DNA of 64,000 nucleotides from Rallus limicola (GCA_022605955.1 JAKCOZ010000021.1:12134501-12198500), one strand, 5' to 3'. Positions 1-15,500 are shown, numbered from the stretch's first letter. Notes: generated by a model not told the origin, from the sequence alone. Numbers and translations are program-made.

Positions 1-3000
1 TCCTGCATAACATCACCTCAAAGCACACGTGTTTAACAGGAGATAAGGATGACGTCAGCCCAGTGACTGTCAGCTATGGGAACGAGACAGGATATGGCAG
101 GAGGTTATCCCAGCTTGTACAAAAATACCCTGCTCTGGCACGTTCATCACTGCTGACAGCAGACTGACACCGTGCATCCCTCGCGTGCCTGGACGTTACA
201 TCCCGTACGTATCTGGATGTGAGGTGAAATGCCTAGAATAAACCCCTTGGAATTAGGTAATGTTTGAAGGAAATGTGTCAGATAAAGCAGTTCTCTGCGG
301 TTCTTTGTGCAGCTGATCTCCCAGAAAAATGCCACACGGGTTTGTACATTAGTGCTATTCTTGTTAATCTCCAGGGTCTCCCTGTCGTGATAACAACAAA
401 TCCAGAACTTCTCCTGCTGTTCCCGAGGGTATCTGAGGGTCGCTGCTCTGCATGGGTTGTATTTTTGCAGGTAGGAGATCCCATATACAGCTTATAATCA
501 AACAATAATCCTTTGGCCATCCAGAATCTTTCAGGCAGGTGAAGGGAACAGCAACTTGGAATGTCTGGGTCAAACCAACTGTAGCAATTAAAAAAACTAT
601 CTGTAATCTGTGTTTCTACAGTAGTGTTGCCTTGAGCCCATATACAGGTCTGAACATCTTGCAATATCCTGGCCTGCACAAGCTGCCAATTTTTGAGGTA
701 TCAGCATCAGCTTTCGAATATAACCCTCCTAATTACTGGACTTCTCTAAGGAGTTTGGCTTTGAACTGTATTTATAACTGCTTTGATTGGATCATCAGAG
801 CATAACGAATTGTAGAGTTTCCTTCCGGGACAACTGCTTTTCCAGCTGTTTAGTTGAGGCTTTGGGCTGAGCTCTATTCCACAATCCAGAGCTTAAACCG
901 TGTGTTGAGAACAGCTGTCACCGTCCTCCATCTGTGAGGAAGTTACTCATTAGATGATGGGCTGAAACCACCAGTGGGTTTAATTAGTCTTTAAATGGTC
1001 AGAGATAATAGCTTCTACAAAACCATGATGGGCCAGCAGAGAGAAAAGTTCTCCTGAGCATAAACACTGGAGTTCCTGGAGCTTTCAGGCGACTTTCACC
1101 AGGGTCTAACCTCACTGCGTGCAGCAGCCACAGGGACCCACTCACCACAGGCCAACACATGCTCTCTGCTGAGATTCCCCAGGGAAGCGCAGGCGACCGG
1201 TGCCAGCAGCGTGGCCCTTCTCTGCGTACAGGCTGGCTGTATGCTCGCCAGCCCCTGCCCTGTGAGATCACAACAATTACCCTGGGCCACACTCTTTGAG
1301 CCTTCAGGTACTGCAGGCGGCTTTTCTCCGCAGTGCTTTGCTCACGATTCTGTAACTCTCATCTTCCCTTGCCTGCGTGCTCTGTGACTGCATTAGCACC
1401 TGCCTCTGCACCGCTCAGGCTCCCTCTTTTCCTATCATGTCATGGATACGTGAGTCATCTTATTTGTGATCTGCTGAGCTGAGGGAGAGTCATAGTAGAG
1501 TTGTGCGCTTCAAGGCCATTAGTAACGCTGCTAAAACTTGCATAATATATTCTTCTGTGTCTAAATCCCTGAGAGATTGAGTAACTGTTTTCTTTTTCAC
1601 CCCAAGTGACTATGCAACTGGATGAGTCACTGCTGTTATGATAGAGGAATTGTAATCTTTGTGCCTTGCCAGTTTGGTTTGGCCAGAAATGTATTTTACA
1701 GGACACCTTTGTTCAGTCTCCTCTAAATCCCTAAATGTCACCAGAGACCTTTTAACTGACTTCAGTTCACTTCAGATCATGTGCTCTGGTCTGGAAACTG
1801 CGTTAGCTGAGGGTATTGGTAAAACAGATGGAGAGAAATGCTTGCCTCTATCCACTACCCTGGAATGATATTACCAAGCTGGTTCATCTCATCATTTATG
1901 GAAATATTAGTGAAACTTAAATGTATTGAAAAGTACTTAAATAACATTAAATAAAAGCTTATTAAAAAGCCCTCACCATAAGCAGACATACACCAGAGGG
2001 AATGTTTTGTATGGGAGATCTGTGGTGACATCTGTGACTGAACTGAAGGGACCAGCAACAGATGGCTGGTAAAAGGGAGGAGGGAGGGAAGGGCAGCCTT
2101 TGGCGATGGGAGAAGGTGGTCTCCCTGTATGGAAGACTCAGGGTTCTTGTGGAGCAAGATCTGACCCAGAAGGGGCTGGCACTGTTGGAGCAGCCTCTGC
2201 CCTGCTTCGGCGTGAGCCCTGGAGCTGCCATGCAGCCAGGGGCACTGCTGGAGCTTGGCACCTTCCCCTATCCCAGCAGGGCTGGATGCTGGAGCACTGT
2301 AGGCTGTGCAGGGCATCAAGGTTCCTGCACTCTGCTTCATGAGTGGGCAGCCTCAAAGCAAGCCAATCTACTCAAGCACTGTCCAAGCACACTGACAAAC
2401 CTTACTTGGGTTTATGGTTTGAAGTGTTTTCATGATTTTCCCTTGCTTGATGTATTATTTTTATTAAGCCAGAATTTATTTCCCCTGTCTTTGTGACCCT
2501 GTCTCTCCCAGGAGAGCCTGCACTAGAAATCCAGCTGGCCAGCCGCCTCGTAGCTGCAATCACTGCAGCACAACAGCCTCTAGTGCAATGGTAGTGGGGG
2601 GAAAAGTCAGAATTTGGATTTAATCCTGCCCTGAGCAGTGACGAGGTGTGTGGCTTTAGGTGAGCCACGGGGCTAAACCAGCATGTCCCAGAGTCACGGC
2701 AGGCTCCATGTGTTCCACACAGTTTTTCCACACAGTTTACAACCAGATGCGTGCTGGACACATCTTTTTTTTCTCATCCTAAAAAGAGCAATATGGGATC
2801 ACACCGCCTGTGGTCATTTCTTTTCACTGGAGATTGCTCTTCTCCTCTTTTTCCATTGTCTCCCACACTGGTGCTGCTGCTTTCCAAGAGTCTCTGAAGC
2901 TGGTGGAATAGGGTGGGGAGTTTTTTTTTCTTTCTCATAAATCTTTTAAATCACGTAAATCCTCCCGGCGTACCACGTACCAGCTGACATTTCAGATGTT

Positions 3001-6000
3001 GCATTTTTGCACTTGTGCCAGGAACCATTTAGCATGTTACAGTTGCTTATGTTGTTGTATTTTTTTTTTTAAAGAAGGGAAAACAGTTCTTTCCTCTTGT
3101 GTCTCCAGCAGAGAGACTGTTTCTCCTTGAGGAAGGAGTTCACATGATCCTATAGATGCGTCAGATAAATGCCTTCCCACGTCTGATATTTGCTAAGTTG
3201 AATGACTGTTATTCCAAAGCCAAGAGCTGGGATGGTTACGTGATTTAATGTCTCCAGAGCAATTTTTTCTTCTCTTCACAAGCTTGAAAGAAATGAAGTC
3301 TAAAAATGAAATCCTTCGACTTGGAAAGGCTCATTAAGCAAGCGTTCCCGACTGCGTTATCTTCACAAATATGTCTCCTGTTTGTTTGTTTAAAGCTGGC
3401 CAAGAGTTCCAGAAATACTTTTAAGATAAAAAAAATGGGCATCCAGATTGGAAAGGAACTCTGTATTTAGAAACACTGAAATACTACTGGGAGGTGGCAG
3501 TGCTGTTAACTCTTTTCTGGTTGCTCTGAACCTCCGTGCTGGCGGAGGGTGAGTCACAGCATTCTTCTTTGTGCCCATGTTTTTCCCATCCTAGATGAGT
3601 TAGAAACAGTGTACCCTGAGGGATTCTCATAATGCAGCACCATCTCTAATCCCATGTCAAGTTCAATAGTTTGGTTGCCTGAGAGAGAGACTAAATCGAG
3701 TGGTTTGCTGAAGGCAGGGAGAGCAAGAGCTGACAAGGCTCAGCATTCACTGTATCCCCACATCCCGGGGGCAGAAGCAGCTCCAAGCTTCATTCTGGAA
3801 GGGAAGGAAGGGGCAGAACTGAAGGCTGAGTGTTGGTTTATTGGGGGATCTTACAAACCAGCTTCCTGGTGCAGCACTCACTTGAGAACACTGAGCCTTT
3901 ACTACAAACTCCCACACACAGGCGTTTTTAAAACACATGCTGAGGGTGCTGTGGAACTGCGAGTGTCCAGGGGACCTTGCTGAGCTTCCCCTCCACCGGT
4001 GGCAGAAGCAGCCTGGTTCCCCCCTGATACAAGTAACAGTCCAGTTCTGAGTTCTCCCTCTTTGTGAAATAATGGCAGAAGGGCTTTTTCCACACTCTAA
4101 AAGATGGCTTATGATTTTTAATTTAAAAATGTATGTTGATATAACGGTGTCTGACAGGCCTTGACTGGCCTGCAGGGCAGTTCTGGTGGGTATTTTCTTT
4201 TCAAACCCGTTTTTCCCAAACACATATGTAGCACCCCTACAGACCTCAGGCAGTTCCATGCAGGAGCCAGCAAAGCAAAGCAGTAGTGGATGCACTGGTG
4301 CCCACAGGTACATCAGGTAATTTCAATGCCTTCACAGTGGTTCTGGGCTGAGAACTTGTCCCTGCAAGAACACACAGCCTGTGGTGAGATACAGCTGTAT
4401 CAACGAGGTGTCTCTTCCTTTCCCTGCTTGGATGGGTTTCATCCTGCTGCCTTGAAGCTGCCTGCAAGGTAAATATCTAATCTGGGGTAGTTATCAAGCT
4501 TCTGCTTCACCCAGTGATGATGGACAGACAGGATGAATTGCTCTCTGGTATCTCATCTACCACTGCTCCCGGAGTCCTGGCCTCTACTTACTGCCACAGG
4601 AACTTTGATGTCTTATTTTCAGATGAGTTTCTGTGGTTTTAGAATGAAAGTCTGATTGTAGCTGGTTACTAATTTCAGTGAAGAAAAGGCAGCACCAACC
4701 CTGACGCACGCTGGTCAACCCAGAACGTGCTGGGCAGTGGTAATCCCAGCTCAATTCTCTGTCTGGAGGGGTTGAAATTTAATTGGTGTTTTATGGTTAG
4801 GCACCAGATAGTGTTAAGATGTTGCTTAACTGAAGAGCCATTATTTACCATTATTAAAACTGATACCATGACACATTCCTTATGGCGTAGATGAGCTATC
4901 ATATCTTGGCAACAGTAGCAGGAGGAATTATTCTGCCTGGCTTGCAGTCTTGTCTTCATTGTAAAAGGAAGAATAATGAGGCTGTAATTACCCAGCTTGG
5001 AACTAAATGAACCCAACTGAAAATGCTGAATGATGAAAGATGACTCCTAACAGCTTCCCAAACTTAGCTAGTGTGGATACCATCGCTGATGGTGCCAGTG
5101 TCAGCTCCTGGCTCTTGCTAGGCTGGATCCATAGCCAGCCAGTGCAGCTCAGATCAGTTGTTTGGACTCTGGTGGTGTCCCAGTCTGAAGTACTGTTCAA
5201 CAAACAGCGGCAAATATACCATAAAACTTGCCAAAAAGTCCCATTTACACAAGGAAGTCAGCATGCAGCAAATCAGGGTGACATTCATAGCACACCAGCC
5301 CCTCTGTATTAATTCTTGGGGCAAAGAAAATACAGTGGTTTACTCCAAATCGGTAATTACTTTGCAGGTGGGATCACACACTCCTCCCCACTCCAGCATA
5401 CAACATTTTAATATCAAATATATGAGCTTCCTCTAATTTTTAATCTCAAATATATTTAATAGACCAATAGAGAACAGATTATTGTGTGTTATTCCATTAA
5501 TTCTCATTCTCAGTTTCACACAATTTGTTGGTAACTTATTGTTACCCGGCAATGCAAGGTCACTAGTCCTACATCCTAGGTGGTTGAGAAGTTGATGAGC
5601 TTCTGCCTTCATTGCAGAAGTGGTGTGTTCACTGGAGCTGTTGAGAGATGAGGATGACCTTCCCATAGCAATGAAGAGGCATAAAGGAAGGTTTAGTACT
5701 AATTAATGCTACAGTGCCTGGAGGCTTGGATAAATAAGAACTAAAAAGGCCTCTGAGTCAAAATAAAGAGGATTTTCCCTCCTGGTTGCTCAGTTTGAGC
5801 CCTGGTCTCTGCAGGAAACAGGCAGTGGTGCTGTGGAGCACACACCTCTTGTCCAAACAGTGAGCTCGCCTTCTGGTTGCCATAGCGATGGAGAGCTGGG
5901 AGACCGTTTGGGGTAGCAACCCTGCAACAACCCCATCCCCGGGGGTACAGCATCCCCCGGCTGTATCAGCCAGCCAGGTCCCAGCAACTCCAGGCAGCTT

Positions 6001-6187
6001 GAGACAGCTCACAAAGTGCCCATCCTTTGAGCAGGACCTTTCACAGCCCCTAGCTTGCTGTAGAGGTCGCTCCCTAAACACCTCTGTGCAGGATGGCAAG
6101 CACAGAGAAATATGTTGAAATATAGACATATATGTTGAAATACAAACAAGTAGGTTACTATATAGACATATATGTCTTCCTATGAAG
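1..6187. other. Non-coding stretch, no gene recognised
   Basis: I see no exon-like reading frame with recognisable homology on either strand. Only short open frames without family resemblance occur. Base composition is ordinary, with no CpG island. There are T-rich runs near 2930 and 3060. Given PKIG exons downstream on the + strand and no PKIG promoter island in the window, this is probably PKIG 5' intron or intergenic DNA; that placement is inference. Confidence 0.5.
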
Positions 6188-6576
6188 AGACAGGCTGAGA
6201 GAGTTGGGGTTGTTCATCCTGGAGAAGAGAGGGCTCTGGGGAGATCTTATAGGACCTTCCAGTCCCTACAAGAAAGCTGGGGAGGGACTTTTTAGAAGGG
6301 CCTGGAGTGATAGGATGAGGTGGGTGTGTTTAAACTGGAAGGGAGTAGATTTAGAGTGGATATTAGGAAGAAATTCTTCACTATGAGGGTGGGGAGGCCC
6401 TGGAACGGGTTGCCTGGGGAGGTGGTGGCTGCCTGCTCCATGAATGTATTCAAGGCTGGGTTGGGATGGGGCCTTGAGCAGCCTGGTGTGGTGAGAGGTG
6501 TCTCTGCCCATGGTAGGGGGGTTGGAACTTAATGATCTTTAAGGTCCCTTCCAACCCAAAGCACTCTGTGATTCTC
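6188..6576 (+). mobile_element. CR1 LINE, 5'-truncated 3' end
   Basis: The sequence follows the CR1 3' region. It has the 'ctggagaagaga' block, the 'attaggaagaaattcttca' block, 'tgcctggggaggtggtgg', and the terminal 'aaggtcccttccaaccc' followed by 'ctgtgattctc'. It is about 390 bp, 5'-truncated and diverged. CR1 is the dominant LINE family of birds and ends in short ATTCTRTG repeats rather than poly-A. It has no intact reading frame. Confidence 0.93.
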
Positions 6577-9500
6577 TATCTGCCCACACAGAAATAATGG
6601 CATGTCTGTCACACCAACAGCTCGCTGCAATACACAGCAGGTCACGGATATTGCAGCCACCTTGGTGTGCAGGGAGCAGCTGTTAGGCAATGCAACTATT
6701 TGGGCAAAGGCTATTTTGGACCCTGGCTGGCATTTATATCTGACTCAGTATTACAGGAACCCAGACCCAAACCCAGACTTTTACCTCAAATATGACTGCT
6801 ACTTTCTGAGCCAGCATCGCCTGGGTGGTGGGCTTTTATTAAAGGGTCTTCCACAAAACCTCTGTATAAGGCATCTAACTCAGGATTGTGTGGAGCTAAG
6901 GTTTTATCACCTGACTGGAGGAAGCTAATGTCTATGTAAACACCATTGCTAGATTATTCTTGTGAGAGATGATCTGAACAAAGGTGCTTGATGCTTTATC
7001 AGGCCAAGCTTTACAAAGCTGAAAATACATACTTGAGAGGTGTTATAAAAGGAGATTATTTAATCAACAAAAGTGAGTGGCAACTAGGAGCTATAGGAAA
7101 ATGTCATACCTGACCAAAAATAGCCCCAACCCCAGCTTTATGCCAAAGCAAGAATCTGAAACAGATATAGTGAGTTCAGGGATTAAGTGGAACCCTTTAA
7201 AAACTGGAAATACCAGACTAACTATCAGGGAAGAGCCATGACACAAAAAGCAGTAAATAAAATACATCTCAAGAGCAGTGGGAGGTGAGATTGGCCATTA
7301 TTGGGTGAGGAAGGTCTGAGAGACTGAGCATCAGGCTGCCCATCTGCGGCAGACACAGTGGGGCTGCCAGTAACAGTGCAGACAAGGTTAGTGTTGGGGC
7401 TGGGTGCTAATCTGTCTCTGCAGCAGCCATTGAGCCTTCTGTCCTTCTGCAGCCAACTGCCAAGAGGGGACAAAAACACCTCTTCTCCTTTATTCTTGCC
7501 TGTCTTGGCTATTTAAAGGATTAAGCTTTCTGAGGCTGGGACTATACCTTAATACCTACTCCTACAGTAGGGGTGGAGTGTGGGACCTCAATCCGAGACA
7601 CTGGTCTGGCACCACCAGGATCACTTGAGAACTGGCGGCTCTCTCCCCACACTCCCCCACCCCCAGTGAATCCCCCACCCCGCAGCATCCCACATTTATC
7701 CCAGGGCAGGCTCCCAGCACGATGCTGGAGCAGAGGGCTGTATGCAATGCCTGAGTGAAATGCTCCCAGGTCACCAGGCAAACCCTGTTTTTGTTTCATG
7801 CAGGCTGTCAGTACAAACAGAATATTTTGTTCCCTGACCAGAACATCAAGCCCTTCCCGTGGTGTGCCCTGAACTCCTGCTGCTCTCAGACCAAATCACA
7901 GGGATGCTGCACCTCCCCACTCTTAGTCTCTGTGGCCTTGGGAACAGCTACAATAGATAAACGGCACCGTGTCTGGGGGCACGGGATGGCACAGGACACA
8001 GAAACAGCCTTACTGAGTTTCTCCTGGCCATCACAACAGCCAGCTGCTTCACAAGACAGCATCTAGTTACTTGTACCCCTTAAACGAGCCAGCACGGAAG
8101 GCAGGGAATCATGCCAGGAGGTTAGGCTGAATTTTTCCTGACCTTAGGTAAAAAGTGAGTGTATGGGGTGAAGCCTGGAGCTTGCAATCCTTTGACTGAC
8201 CAAAGGATTCTGATCCCTCATGGCCCCAAAGCAGGAGAACTCTGTTCAGAGTCCATGGAATAAAATCACGTGAAAGCCCATTTAGCTGAGAGCACAAATC
8301 AAGATCAAAATGTTTACACTGCTTCTGCACATCTGCAACAGGAATCTGTCGGGCTGCCAAACACTAGAGACAAATCATAACCGTTGGCTGGGTGGCTCTA
8401 GCATATATTATAAAGCTGACAGACACAACTATTCCCTTCTCATTTATTACCATGCCCCTTCGCTCTCCAAAAGGGAGAAGCACAGCTCCCAACCCAGCCT
8501 CCTTGGGTTTCCTCCAGCCACCCCACCTAGCAGAGAGAGGGGCAAAGGGAAGGAGTACCTATGTGCAGATCTCAGCGGGTCTCCTGCTTCCCTGCCAGTG
8601 AGCCCTGAGCAGTCAGTCCTGATCAACTTAAGCAATACCCCTCCTGTTACGCCTCCTCATCCTGACAATCAGGTTTTGGCTCTTTCTGTATATCTGACCC
8701 TCCTTAACAAACAGAATGAACCTGTTTAATTAATAGTTGCATGTTCCCCCCGATGTGAAGACCTCCCTGAGCTGACAGAGCTATCGCTGTCCCCTCTCTG
8801 TCCCAAACAAGAAAGCTTTTGGCAGCGGGATGATTTTCTGGTGAAGCATGTGCTAGATACGTGACCTTTGTGGGTTTACACTGAAGAAGCTTCTGGATTC
8901 CTTTGGACAAACAAATCCCTTACTAAGCAGGATTTACGCTTGTTTTGTAGTCTTTGTGCTGCTAGCCAGCCGCAGGGCTTCCTCCTATCAGCAGCAGGTA
9001 AAGTGGGTCTTATATAGAGCATGTAGGGGAGTTTGTCACGGTCCTTGGGCCGTCTGGGTGAAAGGTGGCACAGGGCAGTGCTGCCACTGGCTGAAAACTC
9101 TGGCTTGCCACCAGATCTCAGTTTGAGACCTGCCTGTATCTGTGGCAGCTGCAAAGAGGTGACTGTCCAGTCACTTGTTTTGCAAGAGCCTTCGGCCAGG
9201 AGGAATGTGGCAGAGGTGAAGGATTAGAGGGTGTGTGCCCAAGATGGGCTTTCAGCACAGGCTTCCAGTTGGACTGTGGAGACTGTTAAAAAAAGGTTTA
9301 TTTCTTTTCCAAACTGAATATGATCCCTAAGGAAAAGGGGGACAGAGACTCCAACCTTTCTAACTGGGAGAAACCTGCTGGAGGTGCTGGGCTCAGCAGA
9401 AGAGAAAAGGTCCCCAGGGAGTAGTGGCTGGGGAGGGGGAAGGGACAAGCTCGTGGAGTGAAATTGCCCAGAAGCAAAGCACAGCCACTCACTTTGTAGT

Positions 9501-12500
9501 GAAAAGCTTTATCATCTCTGCACTAAAAATAGCTCCAGCTCAAAGTAAACAGCTTTTTTGAGTGTGCTGTGCCCCGCTGGCATGCCAGCCCCACACCGGC
9601 CACAGTGCCAGCAGCCAGCACGCGTGTCCCTGCAGCGCCGGCGCCAAGAAAGCACCAGGCTTGACTCTTCAACCTGGCCTGCCAACAGAGGTGGCCCTGG
9701 GGGGGTCACTAATGAATTGAGCCTCTGCACAAACTTCTTCTGTTTCACTTGTTGATGAACCTTTCTGGATGAGCAACTTCTATAAAAACAAACCGTGCCT
9801 GGGCGCTGTGTAAATCACTCAGACATCCCGACACCCGCTCTCCCTTCCCTAATCAACAGCAAACCCTGGCTCTTCGGTGACAGCACAAAGAGTGGCCTGC
9901 CACTAAAGCCACTTTTGCCCATCAGTTTCTCCTCTTCTCATGAATCCCCCAGCCCAATCTGTTATTTGATGGTTTAAGAATTCCACGCTTTCTTCAGGGA
10001 GCCCAGCAGACAAAATATATTCCATAGGGGTTTTTTGTTTATTTAAAGTATTTATTTTGGGTGTGGAATACAGGTTGTCACATTTTTTCCATGTGTTTCA
10101 TGTGCCATTCTACATTTCCTTGCTGTGCTGATGGCACCAAGTGACACGGAGAACTCAATGCCTGGGACATGCAGAGGGAAGCAGTGCCTATGGGAGGAGG
10201 CCTCATGCTACATCAGTGAGCTATCACAGCAACACTTTAACCCCAGCAGCATGAGCTTGAGGGAAGCAAGGCTCAGGCTGCTAAAACACTCAGATCAGAG
10301 GCAGGCCAGGTCCTTCTGAAGAGGCAGTTTGTCTCCCTGGTCCCAGAGCTTCCTGGAGGATCCCCTGTGCTGGTGGGTTTTCTTGCTGGAGCAGGCAGTG
10401 CGCAATCCAGCGCGGGTGTCTTTATGTTCAGCCCTTGGGGATGCACTCACCTCATTCTGACACTTGCCCTATGAACTTGCTCTGACTTTGTTCCTCCTCC
10501 AAGTAAAGGCTGACAGCCAACCCATGGGACAGCTTCTTGCTCTTCCCTGAGCAGTGCTCTCCAGTTCTGTGCTGCACCAGAGCAGTGAAGATGGCACCAG
10601 CAGCATGGGCTGCAGGACAGCACAGGGCCATCCTTTCCCCATGGTGCTGCTCTCCACATCCCACTCTGTGACTGGCTGCTAAAAAAGCCATCCCCAAAAT
10701 TCTCTGCAGACCAACTGCGTGGTCAATCACAGCACCAGCAACCAGAGCAGAGCCAAAGCTCCTGGTGTCCAGAGCAGCGATGGCATTAACACCAGTCCTA
10801 GACCACACAGGATGGCACAGTACAAAGCAGATGGACGCAATGAATGGCAAAGCCCTTGCCAAAGGGTTTTCTGCTTAAGTAGAAGCCACAGCAGAGTACA
10901 GCCAGCTATTAAAGGCTGCTCATGGCTGCAGCTTAGTCCATCAGCTCAAGGCTGTAATACCATCTAGCACGCAGAGTGTGCCATGCCAGGCAGTGGTATT
11001 GTCTTCTCCTTATGGTGAGATAGGAGCTGTGTTGATTGGGAGCCCACACCTCCAGGTGAATGACTTACAGGGTGCAAGCAATAGCACAAGAGGTGGAGAA
11101 CCTGAGATTTAGCTAAGATTCTGAAGAATTTCCAGAGAAAAATGTCAGCTTTCATTTAAAAATAGGAAGAATGAACACACTGGAAGCCACGTATTTTTGT
11201 CCTAATATGTTAAGATCTTGCAGAAGTGTTTTGGCCTCTTGGAATATTTTCCCCCACCATGGGGAACAGGGGGGAAATTCAGTAGAAAATCCCAAGCTGC
11301 ATTTTTCTACTGAGAAAGAGTTCTGGTGAAAAATGTTTGACCAGTCCTTGTAAGGAACAATCTCAGATGAAGAGGCCACACAAGTCTGTACGGGAAATGA
11401 CAGAGTGATGGATGATTTGGGGGGGAGGGTAGGGGGTGCATATGGGATTGGAAGGTTTGAGTATGCAAAGTAAGAGGTCTCCTATTAAGAAGTCCAGATA
11501 TATGCTGCACCCTCAGCTTTCTGAAGTGCTTTGTTATCTCTGTTACTACATACTGCGTGTAGTGGCATGGTGCTGACTGTGGGCTGGTGCAACATCTGCA
11601 TCCTTTCCAGATTTGTTCTTCAAAGCCCACATCTCAGACGTTAGTGTAAATCTGTAGTAGCCTTCTGCATCACTTTCAAATACAAGCTGGAGTAAAGAGA
11701 AAACCACAGCCTTTGCCAGACCAGCGCAGCAGCCTCCTGAGGCCATGCTGGTTCCTCCACTCATCATGGCAGAGCCCTCCTCCCTCCGTGGCATCTCATG
11801 AAGACGGGCAGAGCACTGTGGTAAATCCCTTACCGTTACTTTCGGGTAAGTAGTAACGTGTGACTCAAAAGCACTAGAGAGAGATGAGTTTCTGCCAAGT
11901 GATACATCTCAGGAAGTCAAACTGGTTTCCCAGAGCTGGTTTTAGAATAAAACAGAATCGAATTAGGAGGCAGAGCTACATGAGGCCAGCTTGGAGATGC
12001 ACCGAGCCCGGGTATGTTTTGCTCTGTTGAGGTCTGTTCTCCTTCCTCTGTGCCTTGTTGTTGCCACCTGGGTGTTTCCTGCACTGCCTGCTCCTTTTGT
12101 TGGCGTGTTTATCTCTCTCTGCGTGTGATGGCAGGGGTGTGGGCATCTATCACGGAAAACAGCTTGTTTTCAGGTGCACACAAACAGATTCACTGGAGGC
12201 AGCGAGGCCGGTGGAGGTGGAGCAGGTCTGGCTGCACAACCGGTACTGGGGCGAGGGGAGAGGCCAGTGCTCCTCAGCTTGGGCAGGCAGGGAGCCTGGT
12301 GCTGCACGTCTCCAGGGCCCATCTGCGGTGGGAGAGCTGCAGTATGGCAGAGACACCGTGTCCATGTGTCTGTCTGGTGCTCGGCCAGGCGACAGGTGGG
12401 GAGGGCCAAGCTCTCCAGCTCACAGGGCTCGCTTAGCAGGCAGCCTGAAATGAAAGCTCATCTCGGCCGAGCGCAGGCTGGATGCAGCCGTTGGCAATTG

Positions 12501-15500
12501 CCCTTAGCTTTCCAAAGCTGAGGACCAGAGTGGCTTTATGGCGGGGATGGAGCGAGCCTTTCGCTCCCATAGCAAAGCAGTTAGCACAAGGAGCCCTGTT
12601 CCAGCCCAGGCACTCAGGCAGGAGTGGGTAGCAGTATCCGTACCTTGTGTTCTCACACAGGAGGGATGGGCAGAGCGTGGGCCAGGAGGGGAGGTTGTAG
12701 ACCAGCACTGCAACCAGCTTCTTCATTTGGCTTCAGCAACCCAGCGGTGTCTCCAAGGCTGATGAAAACATTGGGAGATGATACCACCCAGAGGGATGGG
12801 CACTGCCAAAACTTCCTCTTCTCCAGGCACTGACCAGCTCACAGAGTGCTCCCAGCCTGTGCTTCACAGCAGGACAGATACAAAGGTACATGCTTGAGAT
12901 GCAGCACTGCCTTGCCCTGACCATCTTCCCCTTTAAGCCTGGCTGACCATCACCAGCTATGTGTTCCACCCCAAATAAGACCAGCACCCACGAGCAGATG
13001 AGCTGAAGCGTGCTTGGATTGTACCCTATGGGGGTCCACATGGCAGAAGGCAACACTCTAAAAAGGCACAAAGCTGCTTTGGGTTGTTTTTTTTTCCTGG
13101 GAGTCACTTCCCTGGTGCTACATCTGGCAAACTAGCTCAGGCTGCCTGGGGTACGATGGTGCTTTTGGCCAGGCCCCATAGAGAGGATGACTGGTGGGAT
13201 GCAGCTGAGACACACATCCAAGCGATGCGCTGGAGCAACCCAGGGGAGCAGCAGGCAGGAGGAAGCGCCCTACGGCAAGAGCCACAGCACCGAGCACTGA
13301 AGGAAGGATGTTCAGGCACCCGCAGCTGCTGGGAGATGGGGTTACAAGGCACAGCTAAACAAAGATCCCTGTGAAAAGGAAACGGATCCCTCCTGCCGAC
13401 TGTAAGGTAGGAGCTGAGCGGTAGCTGCTTGACATCATCGGGATGAGCATTGGATTACAGCAGGCAGGGACTGACTCGGGAGGGGAGGAGAACACGCCCC
13501 TCGGCCCCAGAAGTGCAACTTCATTTAGCAGCTCCCAGTACAAGGAAACTGCAAGTCTGAAACTGGCTGCGACTCCCCCGGCCGCCTTGGCTGCTCGCCA
13601 CAGCGGGCAGAGACACTAGGAGGGTGTAAACCAGCCTTGATTTCTTCCTCAGCCTCCGGACCACGGAAACTGGGATTTGAGAACAGCAGGAACAGAGGTG
13701 GCTGTAAGTAGGGCTGTGCATGCTACCGTGGGCAACGGGCTGGGATGGTTGGTGGCCAGGAGACCTGCCTGGCACAGGAGCCAGAGCTGCGCTGTGAAGG
13801 GGTGATTTGTTTAGAGATACAGTGAACTTTTAACTAACTGACTGTGACTGGTGAGATTTGGGGTTAATTGTTTGGGTTTTGGTTTTTTTTTTTTTTTCCC
13901 CTGCCTACAAACCGTGGGCTGAAAAAACTACACTGCATCCCGGGTTTTGTGCTGTTGGGAGAGACTGTTTGTAGGCTGATGGTAGGGAGGTGGCTGCTGT
14001 TTCACTGGGAAATAATGCAGATCTCTACTCACTGCGAAGGGGTAGCAGGGAAAACAGGCTCAGCGGTTCGGAATCACAAAGGACTGTGGATCAGTGACCC
14101 CCGTGGGGATTTCTGGCCTCATTTCTGACATGTGTCCATTTATTCCGAGCAACTTGCTGGAAGGAATCCCTTACAGCACCGGGTGGCTCTGAGCTCACGC
14201 AGGAACTGATGCCAGCCTTCAGGAAAGGCACCCAGTGTGCCGTCCGTGCGGGGGTCACAGTGTCAATCCATCCTTAGGGCTGCCTGGAGCTGCCAGGCTG
14301 CTCAGGGCTCCCCTTCGAACCAGGGCAAGGGCTTTGCAGAGCAGGCTTCAGCGGAAGCAGGCTCAGAGCCTTGCTGGCATCCAGCTTTGGAAGCAAGTGT
14401 TTTAAAAGGCAAGGACTTGGGATAAAAAAAGAACTGCTGTGTGGTGGTATTCTCAGGAGGCTTTGCAAATTCCTCCACCTCAGAACTGTGTGTCTTTCTC
14501 TCTTCTCTCTGGATTCCCCTAAGCAGCTGGTAGCAAGCCGTGGTGGTGAGCTTTCACGTGCATGTAATGCCTTGGCCCCAAAAGGGGGCTTGGGAAATGT
14601 TTCACTTCACTTAGAAGGGGTGAAAGGGTCCAGAGAACAAAAGCCCACTACAGCTGTGAACCCAGAAGCAATGCCCTGGGCATTTGGGCTTGGGGCACAA
14701 ACTAGGAGGAAGACAACACTTGGGTCTAATGAGCAAGAGGCAGCCGCAGTAGTGAGGCTGCAGCAGAGCAAAACTTGTGGGCTGGGGGTGGCTTGGCTGG
14801 GTGGTAGAGGCCATCTGATGCCTGCAGCTCCTCAGGCTCTGGGCTGTTTGCTCTCATGAGGCAGATGTGTGAAGATCTTGGCTGGAAGCGGTCACTGTGC
14901 TAGTGTGTGGCCATCACACCAAGGAATTACCCTGTCTCTGCTCTTCATGAGGGATGATGGCTGGGAAAGGAGGACACATGAAGCATGAAGAGATCCTCAA
15001 TGGCTGGATTAATTTGTGATGCAGACAGATTAAATGGCCATTTATAAACACAGATGCACCAATAGTGTTTAATATACCTCAAGCACAGATCAGGGCATTG
15101 AGTCCTTGAGACCAAGCTCCCCATGCCATCATTTTCAGGGACAACTTCCAGACAGCACAGACTTAGTGCCTTAAAGATCCAGAGATCATTAAGTACCATG
15201 CAGAGGCTCACAGTGTAGGTAGCTTGGTCCTGGAGAGGTGAGAACTGAGGAATGGTTGTAGCCAAGTATCTTCCCACCACCTGGCATTTCTGTACTGAGT
15301 GGCTGATTCTGAGGAGATGTACAGGCACACAGGGAGCAAGAATTTGGAGTTCTGCTTTTTTCACTTAACCTCTTATTTCAAAGAAACATACCTCTATTTC
15401 TGAGCCCCCTCAGCAGAATGACCACAGGCATACAGCCCAGCCCCCAGAATAACTATGGAAAACATTTTCCAAGTTGCTAATGTTTCCTGATCTCCCACAG